The position numbers were made by a program, and so were the translations under genes. DNA of 64,000 nucleotides. Origin: Bradyrhizobium nitroreducens. Its GTDB lineage: Bacteria > Pseudomonadota > Alphaproteobacteria > Rhizobiales > Xanthobacteraceae. Shown here one piece after another: positions 53,443 to 62,146 of the stretch (position 1 is the stretch's first letter; every line of letters begins with the position of its first letter). Below the pieces are notes generated by a model. The model searched no databases, was not told the DNA's origin, and saw nothing but the letters and a program-made list of their open reading frames with translations. The stretch spans positions 1,330,636 to 1,394,635 of the forward strand of contig NZ_LFJC01000003.1 in NCBI RefSeq assembly GCF_002776695.1, read 5' to 3'.

Positions 53443-53468
53443 AACGATCTCGCCATGATCGCCGTTCC
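53443..53468 (-). promoter_or_regulatory. EcfG-type promoter (GGAAC-N17-CGTT), perfect
   Basis: Minus-strand GGAAC, 17 bases, CGTT, 61 bases before the 61-aa protein ATG. N16-17 is the accepted spacer range. Confidence 0.6.
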
Positions 53469-53591
53469 GGCCGAGCCGATCACATCGACACTCGCTGGAG
53501 CTCGATCCGCCCGGGACGACGAAGGCGGCCCGCCATGCCCGGCGGACCGCCCTCTCACCCACCCCAAAGCTGGGAGTCGCCGGCCGCGCCC

Positions 53592-53873
53592 TTACGCGAC
53601 TGCCACTTTCTTGCGCTCGAAATCGTTGGGCACCTCGATATCGACCTCCAGGGTCGACACCTCGTCGCCGCGCTCGAGCCGGACGATGACCTTGGTCGGG
53701 TCCAGCGTGACGTGCCTGGAGACCACGGCGAGAATTTCCTCACGCAGCACACCGAGCAGATCGGGCTGGCCACGCATTCCGCGTTCATGGGCAAGCAGGA
53801 TCTGCAGCCGCTCACGTGCGACCGGTGCAGAGGCCTTGTTGCCGCGGAGAAGCCGGAGCAAACCCATGCTCAT
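53592..53873 (-). CDS. minE: Cell division topological specificity factor MinE
   Basis: 93 aa. [20 protein letters not shown] and [20 protein letters not shown] match the MinE MinD-stimulating region, followed by the topological domain [20 protein letters not shown]. It drives MinD release from the membrane and helps place the septum. It overlaps minD by 4 bases (ATGA). Confidence 0.96.
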   Translation of the reverse strand: MSMGLLRLLRGNKASAPVARERLQILLAHERGMRGQPDLLGVLREEILAVVSRHVTLDPTKVIVRLERGDEVSTLEVDIEVPNDFERKKVAVA

Positions 53874-54685
53874 GCAGCCCTCCGTCGCAGCAGACGATCC
53901 ATGAAGCCCTTGCGCTCGGTCGGTACGTGCATCGCGATGGTCTCGCCGCACAGCCGGCGCGCCGCGTCGATATAGGCCCGCGCCGGTGCGCCGTCCGCGT
54001 TCGACAGCGTGACGGGCGTGCCGACATTGGAGGCGCGCAGCACGTCCTGGCTCTCGGGGATGATGCCGAGCAGCGGCGTTGCGAGGATTTCGAGGATGTC
54101 GTCGATGGTCAGCATCTCGCCGCGCGCGGCGCGCGAGGGATCGTAGCGGGTGATGAGAATGTGCTTCTCGACGCGTTCGCCCTTCTCGGCCCGCACCGTC
54201 TTGGAATCGAGCATGCCGATGATGCGGTCGGAATCGCGCACCGAGGACACTTCCGGATTGGTCACGATGACGGCCTCGTCGGCGAAGCGCATCGCCATGG
54301 AGGCGCCGCGCTCGATGCCCGCCGGGCTGTCGCAGATCACCCAGTCGAAGCGGCTGCGCAAATCGGCGATGACCTTGCCGACGCCCTCTTCGGTCAGCGC
54401 GTCCTTGTCGCGGGTTTGCGAGGCCGGCAACAGCCAGAGGTTCTCCAGCCGCTTGTCCTTGATCAGCGCCTGCGGGAGTTTCGCAACGCCCTGCACCACG
54501 TTGATGAGGTCGAACACGACGCGGCGCTCTGCGCCCATGACGAGGTCGAGATTGCGCAGGCCGACGTCGAAATCGACGACGACGACCTTGTCGCCGCGCT
54601 GCGCCAGCGCGGCCCCCAGTGCGGCGGTCGTCGTCGTCTTGCCGACGCCCCCCTTGCCTGACGTCACGACCAGTACCTTGGCCAT
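53870..54685 (-). CDS. minD: Septum-site determining ATPase MinD
   Basis: 271 aa, ParA-type. Deviant Walker [21 protein letters not shown], switch [15 protein letters not shown], switch [18 protein letters not shown]. The amphipathic membrane-targeting C-terminus is [13 protein letters not shown]. With MinC and MinE it sets the division site. Confidence 0.97.
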   Translation of the reverse strand: MAKVLVVTSGKGGVGKTTTTAALGAALAQRGDKVVVVDFDVGLRNLDLVMGAERRVVFDLINVVQGVAKLPQALIKDKRLENLWLLPASQTRDKDALTEEGVGKVIADLRSRFDWVICDSPAGIERGASMAMRFADEAVIVTNPEVSSVRDSDRIIGMLDSKTVRAEKGERVEKHILITRYDPSRAARGEMLTIDDILEILATPLLGIIPESQDVLRASNVGTPVTLSNADGAPARAYIDAARRLCGETIAMHVPTERKGFMDRLLRRRAA

Positions 54686-54704
54686 CTCAAAAATCTCCTT
54701 CTGG

Positions 54705-55403
54705 TCAGTTCAGCGCGGTAATTCGCATGGTGTTGCCCTGCAGCCAGGCCTGGGCAGGCCGGCCGCGAAGAGCGGCATCGATATCGTCGGCGGTCTGGTA
54801 AAACCCGTCGATCGCAAGCAACTCGGCTTCGATCTTCTGGCAATAGATGCGCGCGCTGGTGTGACCGTTCACGCCCGCCATGGCGCGGCCGCGCAAGGCG
54901 CCATAGATGTGGATCGAGCCGCCGGCGACGACTTCCGCACCGGACCCGACCGAGCCAAGGATGGTGACGTCGCCTTCCGGAAAGATCACGGTCTGGCCCG
55001 AGCGCACCGGGTTTTCCAGCAGCAGCGAGGTCGGCTTGGTTTCGGACTTCGATTCAGGCTTCTTCGGCGCGCTCGGCTCGACCACGCAGCTGCGCCCGCC
55101 CGACAGCAGCGGGGGCATCATCGGGGTCAGCCTCGCCTCCTCCACGCCCTCGATGCCGAGCACGCGGATGTTGCGATCCTGCAGGCTGGTGAGCAGATGG
55201 CCGATGCCGGACTGGCTGAGATCGACCGAGGACAAATCGATCACCACGGGCCGCCCGGCAAAGAAGCCCGGCGAGCGCGCGATGGTGGCGTCGATCTCGT
55301 GCAGCCAGTCCTGCACTGGAACCGTCGGCGTAAACACGAAGGCCACATAGGAGCGCCCGCGCAGGCGCACCATTTGGCGTTGAGGTTTGACTGCAGCCTC
55401 CAT
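54705..55403 (-). CDS. minC: Septum-site determining protein MinC
   Basis: 232 aa. N-terminal FtsZ-inhibiting domain (VRLRGRSYVAFVFTPTVPVQ, FFAGRPVVIDLSSVDLSQSG) and C-terminal beta-helix that binds MinD (SGQTVIFPEGDVTILGSVGS, GAEVVAGGSIHIYGALRGRA). First gene of minCDE; 19 bases before minD. Confidence 0.97.
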   Translation of the reverse strand: MEAAVKPQRQMVRLRGRSYVAFVFTPTVPVQDWLHEIDATIARSPGFFAGRPVVIDLSSVDLSQSGIGHLLTSLQDRNIRVLGIEGVEEARLTPMMPPLLSGGRSCVVEPSAPKKPESKSETKPTSLLLENPVRSGQTVIFPEGDVTILGSVGSGAEVVAGGSIHIYGALRGRAMAGVNGHTSARIYCQKIEAELLAIDGFYQTADDIDAALRGRPAQAWLQGNTMRITALN

Positions 55404-55511
55404 AGCGGCCGACTCGTTCCCTGTTATTGAATGGTTAACGATGCGGCGGATATGGTTAACGGCCGGTTAATTCTCCGTGGGATTACGTGGGAGGATGGGC
55501 GGCTGGCGCCT

Positions 55512-55657
55512 CTCTCGTGTCCCGGACGCGCTGCAGCGTGCAACGCTGCTGCGCAGAGCCGGGACCCAGGCAGCCCGGATCATGCTCTCGGCACAATGGG
55601 CCCCGACTCTGCAGCGCACCGTCAAGGGACCCTGCGCTGCGTCCGGGGCACGAGAGG
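55512..55657. repeat. Palindromic repeat (TCTCGTGTCCCGGACGC family)
   Basis: Arms CTCTCGTGTCCCGGACGC and GCGTCCGGGGCACGAGAG. Half-elements with the same ends occur near 10038 and 10892, flanking the glutathione transferase gene. Confidence 0.75.
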
Positions 55658-55672
55658 AGCGCGCGGCGCCCC

Positions 55673-56677
55673 CTACTTCTTCACCTTGCTCGCATCCATC
55701 TTGATGCTCGGATCCAGCATCTTCGTCGTAAACGCCGCCGTCACATCGAACGGCTTCTCCATGCCGAGATAGGTCTGGACCAGCTCGTAGTCCTTCTTCA
55801 TCCGCTCGCCGTCGATCCATCCGAGACCCTTGGTCGTCGTGAACTCGTCCGTCATCAGGAACTTGATGCGCTCCCACTGGCGCTCCTGGTTCTCCTTGTC
55901 GAGACCGGAGACCTGGTCGAGCAGCGCCTTCAGGCATGGCGTGGCGTCGGCGACGCAGGCCGCGAAGGCCTTCTGCGTGACGCGCACGAAGTCTTCGACG
56001 ACCTTCGGATTCTTCTGCAGGTAAGCGCCGTTGACGATCAGCGAGTTGCCGTAGGGGTTGAGCCCGATGTCCTTCCAGTTGACGTAGCCGAGGTCCTGGC
56101 CGAACTCGATCAGCTTCAGATCGTGCTCGTTGTAGAAGTCGCTGATGATGTCGACGGTGTGGCTCTTCAGCGCCGCGATCTTCGCGGTCGGCCCGACATT
56201 GACGAAACCGACGGCATCGGGCGCTAGGCCTGCGGCCTTGGCGAAGGCCGGCCACATCACGCGCGAGGCGTCCCCGGGCGGATTGCCGATCTTGTGGCCG
56301 GCAAAATCCTTGACCCCGTTCACGCCATAGCTCTTCAACCAGTAGAAGGTCTGTCCGGTATTGGCGTAGACGCTCATCACAGCGACCGTGTCGGCGCCCT
56401 TGCTCTTGGCCACCAGCATGGTGGCGAGATCGGCGACGCCGAAGGGCGAGCCGCCGGAGCCGACCTTGGCGGCGGAGACGCCGGAGCCTTTGCCCGTCTC
56501 GATGGTGAGGTCGATGCCGGCCTTTTCGTACCAGCCTTGCGCCTTGGCGTAGTAATAGGGCGAGTGATCGGCCGTCGGCGTCCAGTTCAGGATCAGGTTG
56601 ACGGCCTCGCCCGCGCTCGCCGGCACCGCCGGCAAACCGAGCATCAGGGCCACAACAGCCGTTTGCAAACGCTTCAT
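55673..56677 (-). CDS. NMT1/THI5-type ABC transporter substrate-binding protein
   Basis: 334 aa. Signal peptide MKRLQTAVVALMLGLPAVPA, then the NMT1/THI5-like fold: LILNWTPTADHSPYYYAKAQ, GIDLTIETGKGSGVSAAKVG, KIGNPPGDASRVMWPAFAKA. The family includes pyrimidine-precursor, riboflavin and nitrate/taurine-type binding proteins, so the ligand is open. It is divergent from a TetR regulator; permease and ATPase genes lie in the operon on the other side. SD GGGAGAG. Confidence 0.9.
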   Translation of the reverse strand: MKRLQTAVVALMLGLPAVPASAGEAVNLILNWTPTADHSPYYYAKAQGWYEKAGIDLTIETGKGSGVSAAKVGSGGSPFGVADLATMLVAKSKGADTVAVMSVYANTGQTFYWLKSYGVNGVKDFAGHKIGNPPGDASRVMWPAFAKAAGLAPDAVGFVNVGPTAKIAALKSHTVDIISDFYNEHDLKLIEFGQDLGYVNWKDIGLNPYGNSLIVNGAYLQKNPKVVEDFVRVTQKAFAACVADATPCLKALLDQVSGLDKENQERQWERIKFLMTDEFTTTKGLGWIDGERMKKDYELVQTYLGMEKPFDVTAAFTTKMLDPSIKMDASKVKK

Positions 56678-56758
56678 CGCATCTCTCCCATTGCCGCGAC
56701 CCGGCTTGTCGCTCTCCCCGTGTGAGGATACCAATGCAACAAGCCCGCCCTCCACTTG

Positions 56759-56774
56759 TCAACTGTTTGGTTGG
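56759..56774. promoter_or_regulatory. TetR operator candidate, site 1
   Basis: TCAACTGTTTGGTTGG, an imperfect dyad of TCAAC-N5-GGTTG type, in the divergent region immediately before the TetR ATG. It aligns with site 2 at 57425-57440. Confidence 0.55.
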
Positions 56775-56776
56775 AA

Positions 56777-57424
56777 ATGCCCGCAAGACGATCTGGCGAC
56801 ACCGTGCCGCAGCGGCGCGACCCCGTCGCCACCCGCAAGAAACTGCTCACCGCGGCCCGCCAGGAATTCGCCCGGCACGGCTTTGCCGGCGCCCGCGTCG
56901 ACGAGATCGCGATGCGCGCGGGCGTCAACAAGCAGCTCGTCTACCACTATTTCGGCGACAAGGACGCACTCTACCTCGCCGTGCTCGAATGGGTCTATGA
57001 GGACATCCGCGAGCAGGAGCGCAAGCTCAATCTCGAGGGCCTGCCGCCGGAGAAGGCGATCCTCCGACTGATCGAGGCCTCGTTCGACCATCTGGCCGCA
57101 AACCCTGATTTCATCGTGCTTTTGAACGACGAAAACCGCGGCGGCGCCCGCCATGTCCGGGGCTCGACGCGGCTGGAGGCGATGCACTCCCCCCTGGTGA
57201 AGAGCGTCTCCCACATCCTCAACGAAGGCGTGCGCGCGGGCGTGTTCCGCAAGGGGATCGATCCGGTCCAGCTCTATATCTCCATTGCAGGCCTCAGCTA
57301 TTTCTTCTTCTCCAACACCCCGACGCTGTCGGCGATCTTCGGCAAGGACCTGTCGAGCCGCACCGCACGCCGCGCCCGCCGCCGGCACGTCGCCGATCTG
57401 GTGCTGCAGTCGCTCCGGCCCTAA
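56777..57424 (+). CDS. TetR-family regulator of the importer/enzyme cluster
   Basis: 215 aa. HTH FARHGFAGARVDEIAMRAGV followed by NKQLVYHYFGDKDALYLAVL, close to the RutR-like branch. ATG 56777 is used because a TTG 21 bases upstream lies beside the operator. Two related dyads bracket the gene, so it likely represses itself, the divergent binding protein and the downstream operon. Confidence 0.92.
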   Translation: MPARRSGDTVPQRRDPVATRKKLLTAARQEFARHGFAGARVDEIAMRAGVNKQLVYHYFGDKDALYLAVLEWVYEDIREQERKLNLEGLPPEKAILRLIEASFDHLAANPDFIVLLNDENRGGARHVRGSTRLEAMHSPLVKSVSHILNEGVRAGVFRKGIDPVQLYISIAGLSYFFFSNTPTLSAIFGKDLSSRTARRARRRHVADLVLQSLRP

Positions 57425-57440
57425 TCAACCAAATGGTTGA
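57425..57440. promoter_or_regulatory. TetR operator candidate, site 2
   Basis: TCAACCAAATGGTTGA, a perfect 16-bp dyad with a CCA-N2-TGG core, starting at the base after the TetR gene and 84 bases before the permease GTG. Confidence 0.7.
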
Positions 57441-57523
57441 AACTTCCCCCGAGGGCGGCTAGGCTTGCGACTGCTTGGGCTGAAGATTTGCGGCATCGCC
57501 GCCGCGCCGACAGGGAGCAATCG

Positions 57524-58294
57524 GTGGCAGGAGACAGGGCACGCAGCTGGCGCAGTTTTGCGATCATCCTGGTCGTGCACCTCGCCGTGCTCGTGCTGTG
57601 GCAGGTCGCGGTCGACGCCTTCCACGTGCCGAAATTCATCCTGCCCTCCCCGCTCGCGACGATTAAGACGCTGGGCACCGCGAGCTACGCCTGGGGCGCC
57701 AACACGCTGGTGACGGCGATCGAGATCCTCGGCGGCTTCGCGCTCGGCGCCTTCGTCGGTGTCGCGCTCGCCGTGATCTTCAGCTGGGCGCCACTGCTCA
57801 GCCTCGTGCTGCTGCCGCTGTTCGTGACGCTGAACATGATCCCGAAAGTCGCGCTCGGCCCGCTCTTCATCGTCTGGTTCTCCTACGGCATCGTTCCGAA
57901 CATCCTGATCGCCTTCAGCATCTGCTTCTTCCCGATCCTGCTCACCACCGCGCGGGGCCTGCGCGAGGTCGAGCCGGACCTGCTCGACCTCGTCAAATCG
58001 CTGCGCGGCTCGCGCTGGACGCTGTTCCGCAAGATCCAGCTGCCGGGATCGCTCCCTTACGTCTTCTCCGGCATGAAGGTCGGCGCCATCCTGGCGGTCG
58101 CCGGCGCCATCGTCGGCGAGTTCATCGCCTCCGAGCGCGGGCTCGGCTACCTCATGATCCAGGTGCAGTCCTCGCTCGACACGCCCGCCATGGTGATGGC
58201 CGTCGTGCTGCTGACGCTGCTTGGGGTCACCCTCTATGGCCTGGTGCTCGCCCTCGAACGCATGTTCGTGGTCGGTGACGCAAGACAAAGCTGA
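57524..58294 (+). CDS. ABC transporter permease (NMT1/THI5-type importer)
   Basis: 256 aa from GTG 57524 (SD AGGGAG). About six hydrophobic helices and the EAA-type loop that contacts the ATPase (LVKSLRGSRWTLFRKIQLPG). It forms the channel for the importer with the binding protein at 55673 and the ATPase at 61216. Inner membrane. Confidence 0.92.
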   Translation: MAGDRARSWRSFAIILVVHLAVLVLWQVAVDAFHVPKFILPSPLATIKTLGTASYAWGANTLVTAIEILGGFALGAFVGVALAVIFSWAPLLSLVLLPLFVTLNMIPKVALGPLFIVWFSYGIVPNILIAFSICFFPILLTTARGLREVEPDLLDLVKSLRGSRWTLFRKIQLPGSLPYVFSGMKVGAILAVAGAIVGEFIASERGLGYLMIQVQSSLDTPAMVMAVVLLTLLGVTLYGLVLALERMFVVGDARQS

Positions 58295-58320
58295 CAACGG
58301 CAGAACCGAGGGACAAATCC

Positions 58321-59358
58321 ATGTTGCTCACCCGCCAGACACTGCCGAAGACCATCCCCGATATCGCGGCCCTCGACGATCTGCTGTGCCGCCCGACCCA
58401 GGCCCTGATCGACGACCTCGCCAAGGTCGAGGGCGACATCATGATCCTCGGCGTCGGCGGCAAGATGGGCCCGACGCTGGCGGGCCTTGCCAAGGCGGCC
58501 GTGCCGGATCGCCGAATCATCGGCGTCGCCCGTTTCAGCGAGGCCGGCGTAAAGGACTGGCTGCACGCGCGCGGCGTCGAAACGATCAATTGCGATCTGA
58601 TGGACGAGAAGGCGATCCAGTCGCTGCCGAAGACGCCGAACATCGTCTTCATGGCCGGCAGGAAATTCGGCGCCGAGGGCGATCTGTCGCTGACCTGGGC
58701 GATGAACGCGCATGTGCCGGCGCTGGTGGCGCAGGCCTTCCCGTCTTCGCGCATCGTCGCGTTCTCGACCGGCTGCGTCTATCCGTTCGTCCCCGTCGAC
58801 GGCACAGGCTCAACCGAGGACATGGCGCCGAATCCGCCCGGCGAATACGCGCAGTCCTGCGTCGGCCGCGAGCGCATGTTCGAATATTTTTCGCGCAAGT
58901 TCGGCACGCCGGGACGCCTGTTCCGCCTCAATTACGCGATCGACATGCGCTACGGCGTGCTGCACGACATCGCGACGAAAGTGCTGACGGGCGTGCCGAT
59001 CGACGTCAGCCTTGGCCACGTCAATTTCATCTGGCAGGGCGATGCGTCGGCGCAGGCGCTGCGCTGTCTCGCCCATTGCACGTCGCCGACCTCGCCGATC
59101 AATGTCAGCGGCCACGAGATCCTGGCGGTGCGCGATCTCGCCCAGAAGTTCGGCGCAAGGTTCGGCCGGGCGCCGGTGCTGACGGGCAAGGAGGAGCCGA
59201 CGGCGTGGCTGACCGACACGTCAAAGGCGGTCGAACTGTTCGGCCTTCCGGTCGTCGACACCGAGCAGTTGATCGCCTGGACCGCGGACTGGGTCTCCCG
59301 CGCCATGCCGAGCCTCGGCAAGCCTACCAAATATGAGGTGCGCGATGGCCGTTACTGA
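58321..59358 (+). CDS. NAD-dependent epimerase/dehydratase family protein
   Basis: 345 aa, extended SDR. Cofactor motif DIMILGVGGKMGPTLAGLAK (a variant of GxxGxxG), active-site region FSTGCVYPFVPVDGTGSTED, and GEYAQSCVGRERMFEYFSRK, where the usual catalytic Tyr-x-x-x-Lys is not intact (Cys in the Tyr position), so catalysis may be unusual. The last 14 bases overlap the next gene, indicating a tight operon. Substrate unknown. Confidence 0.85.
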   Translation: MLLTRQTLPKTIPDIAALDDLLCRPTQALIDDLAKVEGDIMILGVGGKMGPTLAGLAKAAVPDRRIIGVARFSEAGVKDWLHARGVETINCDLMDEKAIQSLPKTPNIVFMAGRKFGAEGDLSLTWAMNAHVPALVAQAFPSSRIVAFSTGCVYPFVPVDGTGSTEDMAPNPPGEYAQSCVGRERMFEYFSRKFGTPGRLFRLNYAIDMRYGVLHDIATKVLTGVPIDVSLGHVNFIWQGDASAQALRCLAHCTSPTSPINVSGHEILAVRDLAQKFGARFGRAPVLTGKEEPTAWLTDTSKAVELFGLPVVDTEQLIAWTADWVSRAMPSLGKPTKYEVRDGRY

Positions 59359-60166
59359 CGGTGCGCCCATCCTCAAGCTCGGCACCGACGACGCGATCGC
59401 GGGGCTCGCGCTGTCGACGGAGGCGCACTGGAACCAGACCGAGGAGGACTGGCGCATCTTCCTGCGCGACGGCGTCGTGTTCGGCATTCGTGACGGCATG
59501 CGGCTGATCGCAACCGCAGCACTGCTACCCTATCCCGGCAACAACGCCTGGATCAGCATGGTGCTGGTGTCAGGCACGCATCGCCGCCGCGGCCTTGCCA
59601 CGCGCCTCGTCGATGCTTGTCTCGAAACCGCACGCCAGAACGGTCTGACGAGCTGGCTCGACGCCACGCCGGACGGCGCTGCCGTCTACGGGCCGCTGGG
59701 GTTCACCCCGACGCTGCAATTGCGCCGCCTGAGGCTGGCGCGGCCTGGACAGGCCGATGCGCCGCCATTGTCGTCCGCGACCCTCGAAGCGCTTGCCGAG
59801 CGGGACCAGCGAGCCACCGGCTTCGACCGGACTGCCCTCCTCTCGGCCTTCGCCCAGCGCGCAGGCTCGCGCATCGTCGCCGCGAACGGCGCCATCGCGC
59901 TGGTGCGTGACGGCCGGACCGCCCGCCATATCGGCCCGTTGTTCGCCGACAATGCCGCTGCGGCTCTGACCATGGTCGACGAGATCGCGCGCTCCGAGAC
60001 CGGCCCGCTCCTGCTCGACGCCATCGCGTCGCAAGATGCATTCCTGGAAGGACTGACCGCCACCGGCTGGACCATCCAGCGGCCATTCCAGCGCATGCGG
60101 TTTGGCCCCGCCACCGTCACCGCCGAGGAACTGCCGTTCGCCGTCGCCGGCCCCGAATTCGGATAG
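59345..60166 (+). CDS. GNAT-family acetyltransferase
   Basis: 273 aa. The acetyl-CoA binding core MVLVSGTHRRRGLATRLVDA (R-x-x-G-x-A) and GLTSWLDATPDGAAVYGPLGF are in the first half. The C-terminal half is a second acetyltransferase-like region (AFAQRAGSRIVAANGAIALV). Overlaps the epimerase gene by 14 bases. It may detoxify or modify an intermediate; inferred from its operon. Confidence 0.87.
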   Translation: MAVTDGAPILKLGTDDAIAGLALSTEAHWNQTEEDWRIFLRDGVVFGIRDGMRLIATAALLPYPGNNAWISMVLVSGTHRRRGLATRLVDACLETARQNGLTSWLDATPDGAAVYGPLGFTPTLQLRRLRLARPGQADAPPLSSATLEALAERDQRATGFDRTALLSAFAQRAGSRIVAANGAIALVRDGRTARHIGPLFADNAAAALTMVDEIARSETGPLLLDAIASQDAFLEGLTATGWTIQRPFQRMRFGPATVTAEELPFAVAGPEFG

Positions 60167-60172
60167 GACATC

Positions 60173-61228
60173 ATGCACCACAGCCAGATCAATGCCGACA
60201 TCCGCAAGCTGATCGCTGAGGGCACCGTGCTGCCGGCGCATCCCCTCGCGCTCACCGCCGAGCGCCAGCTCGACAAGCAACATCAGCGCGCGCTGACGCG
60301 CTACTACATCGACGCCGGCTCGGGCGGCCTTGCCGTCGGCGTCCACACGACGCAGTTCGCGATCCGCGATGTCGGCCTCTACCGTCCCGTGCTCGAGCTC
60401 GCGGCCGAGACCGCGGCCGCCTGGACCAAGCGTCCGCTGGCGATGGTCGCGGGCCTTGCGGGTCCGACAGGACAGGCGGTCGCCGAGGCCCGCACCGCAC
60501 GCGACATCGGTTATCACGCCGGGCTGCTCAGCCTCGCCGCGATGAAGAGCGCTTCCGAGGACGAGATCATCGCCCACTGCACCTCGGTTGCCGCCGAAAT
60601 TCCGCTGGTCGGTTTCTATCTGCAGCCGGCCGTCGGCGGCGTCATCCTGTCGAGCCGGTTCTGGCAACGCTTTGCCGAGATCGACAATGTCATCGCGATC
60701 AAGATCGCGCCGTTCAACCGTTATCGGACGCTCGACGTGCTGCGCGGCGTCGCGGCGGCGGGCGCGCTCGACCGTGTCGCGCTCTACACCGGCAACGACG
60801 ATCACATCCTGCTCGATCTGATGCTGCCGTTCGATCTGCGCGACAAAGGCGTGACGACGCGCACGTACTTCAAGGGCGGCCTGCTCGGCCATTGGTCGGT
60901 GTGGACGGCGAGCGCGATCAAGCAGTTCGAGCGCTGCAAGGCGGCCCGGCACAAGGACAGCGTGCCCGCGGACCTGTTGGCGCTCGATGCCCGCGTCACC
61001 GATTGCAACAGTGCCTTCTTCGACGTCGCCAACAATTTCCACGGCTGCATCGCCGGCTGCCATGAGGTGTTGCGGCGGCAAGGCCTGATGAAAGGCCTGT
61101 GGTGCCTCGATCCGAACGAGGGCCTCAGCCCCGGCCAGAAGGAGGAGATTGACCGCGTCTATCGCGAGCATGCCGACCTCAGCGACGATACGTTCGTCGC
61201 CGCGAACTTGAACAAATGGCTGGCATGA
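60173..61228 (+). CDS. Dihydrodipicolinate synthase (DapA/NAL) family aldolase
   Basis: 351 aa, longer than DapA (about 290). TIM-barrel with RYYIDAGSGGLAVGVHTTQF, the Schiff-base Lys in NVIAIKIAPFNRYRT and the substrate-binding region VALYTGNDDHILLDLMLPFD. Family members cleave or make C-C bonds with a pyruvate-type keto acid. In this operon with an importer and epimerase, a catabolic retro-aldol step is likely. The ATG follows the GNAT stop by 6 bases. Confidence 0.9.
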   Translation: MHHSQINADIRKLIAEGTVLPAHPLALTAERQLDKQHQRALTRYYIDAGSGGLAVGVHTTQFAIRDVGLYRPVLELAAETAAAWTKRPLAMVAGLAGPTGQAVAEARTARDIGYHAGLLSLAAMKSASEDEIIAHCTSVAAEIPLVGFYLQPAVGGVILSSRFWQRFAEIDNVIAIKIAPFNRYRTLDVLRGVAAAGALDRVALYTGNDDHILLDLMLPFDLRDKGVTTRTYFKGGLLGHWSVWTASAIKQFERCKAARHKDSVPADLLALDARVTDCNSAFFDVANNFHGCIAGCHEVLRRQGLMKGLWCLDPNEGLSPGQKEEIDRVYREHADLSDDTFVAANLNKWLA

Positions 61229-61998
61229 GCTCGCCCCCCTTCATCAGCCTGCAAGGCGTCCGCAAGGTCTATCGCAGCAGAGGCGCTGAATTCCTGGCGG
61301 TGTCCGACGTCACCATGGACGTGCAGGAAGGTGAGCTGGTCTCGCTGGTCGGCCCCTCCGGCTGCGGCAAGACCACCGTGATGAAGATCCTGGCCGGCCT
61401 GCACGGCGCCGACGGCGGCACGGTGAAGATCGGCAACGCCGGCAGCCCGTTCGATCCGACCCGCGATATCGGCATGGTGTTCCAGCAGGCCCTGCTGCTG
61501 AAATGGCGCACCATCCTGGACAACGTGCTGCTGCCGGCCGAGATCGTCGGCCTGCCGATGAAGGCCGCGCGCGAGCGGGCGCGCGATCTGCTCAACCTGG
61601 TCGGGCTTGCCGGCTACGAGCAGAAATATCCGCAGCAGCTCTCCGGCGGCATGCAGCAGCGCACCGCGATCGCGCGCGCCTTCATTCACGATCCCAAGCT
61701 GATCCTGATGGACGAGCCGTTCGGCGCGCTGGACGCACTGACGCGCGAGCAGATGAACCTGGAGATGCTGCGGATCTGGCGCGAGAGCGGCAAGACCATC
61801 ATCTTCGTCACGCACTCGATCCAGGAAGCGGTGTTCCTGTCGTCGCATTGCGCCGTGCTGACCGCGGGGCCCGCGAAGATGGCCGACTATTTCCCGATCG
61901 ACCTGCCCTTCCCGCGTGATCTGCCGCTGAAGACCACGGATGCGTTCGGCGCCTATGCGCGGCGCATCTACGCGAAGCTGGGTTTGGGGCCGGCGTAA
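61216..61998 (+). CDS. ABC transporter ATP-binding protein
   Basis: 260 aa. Walker A GPSGCGKTT, signature LSGGMQQR, Walker B LILMDEPFGALD, H-loop FVTHSIQE. Belongs to the nitrate/sulfonate/taurine-type (TauB/SsuB-like) group that partners NMT1-like binding proteins. The ATG overlaps the end of the aldolase gene by 13 bases. Energises import with the permease at 57524. Confidence 0.95.
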   Translation: MAGMSSPPFISLQGVRKVYRSRGAEFLAVSDVTMDVQEGELVSLVGPSGCGKTTVMKILAGLHGADGGTVKIGNAGSPFDPTRDIGMVFQQALLLKWRTILDNVLLPAEIVGLPMKAARERARDLLNLVGLAGYEQKYPQQLSGGMQQRTAIARAFIHDPKLILMDEPFGALDALTREQMNLEMLRIWRESGKTIIFVTHSIQEAVFLSSHCAVLTAGPAKMADYFPIDLPFPRDLPLKTTDAFGAYARRIYAKLGLGPA

Positions 61999-62012
61999 TT
62001 CGCCACACCGCT

Positions 62013-62140
62013 GTCATTCCGGGGCGCGACGAAGTCGCGAGCTACGATGCGCGATTGCGCATCTGAGAATCCATCGGGCCGCGATACGCGTGGTGAAATG
62101 GGATTCCGGGCTCGCGCCAAGAGGCGCGCCCCGGAATGAC
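62013..62140. repeat. Long palindromic repeat (CATTCCGGGGCGCG family), copy 2
   Basis: Arms GTCATTCCGGGGCGCG and its complement with inner arms GAATCCCAT-type, between the ATPase and TRAP genes. Sister of the element at 25795. Confidence 0.85.
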
Positions 62141-62146
62141 GCCGTC

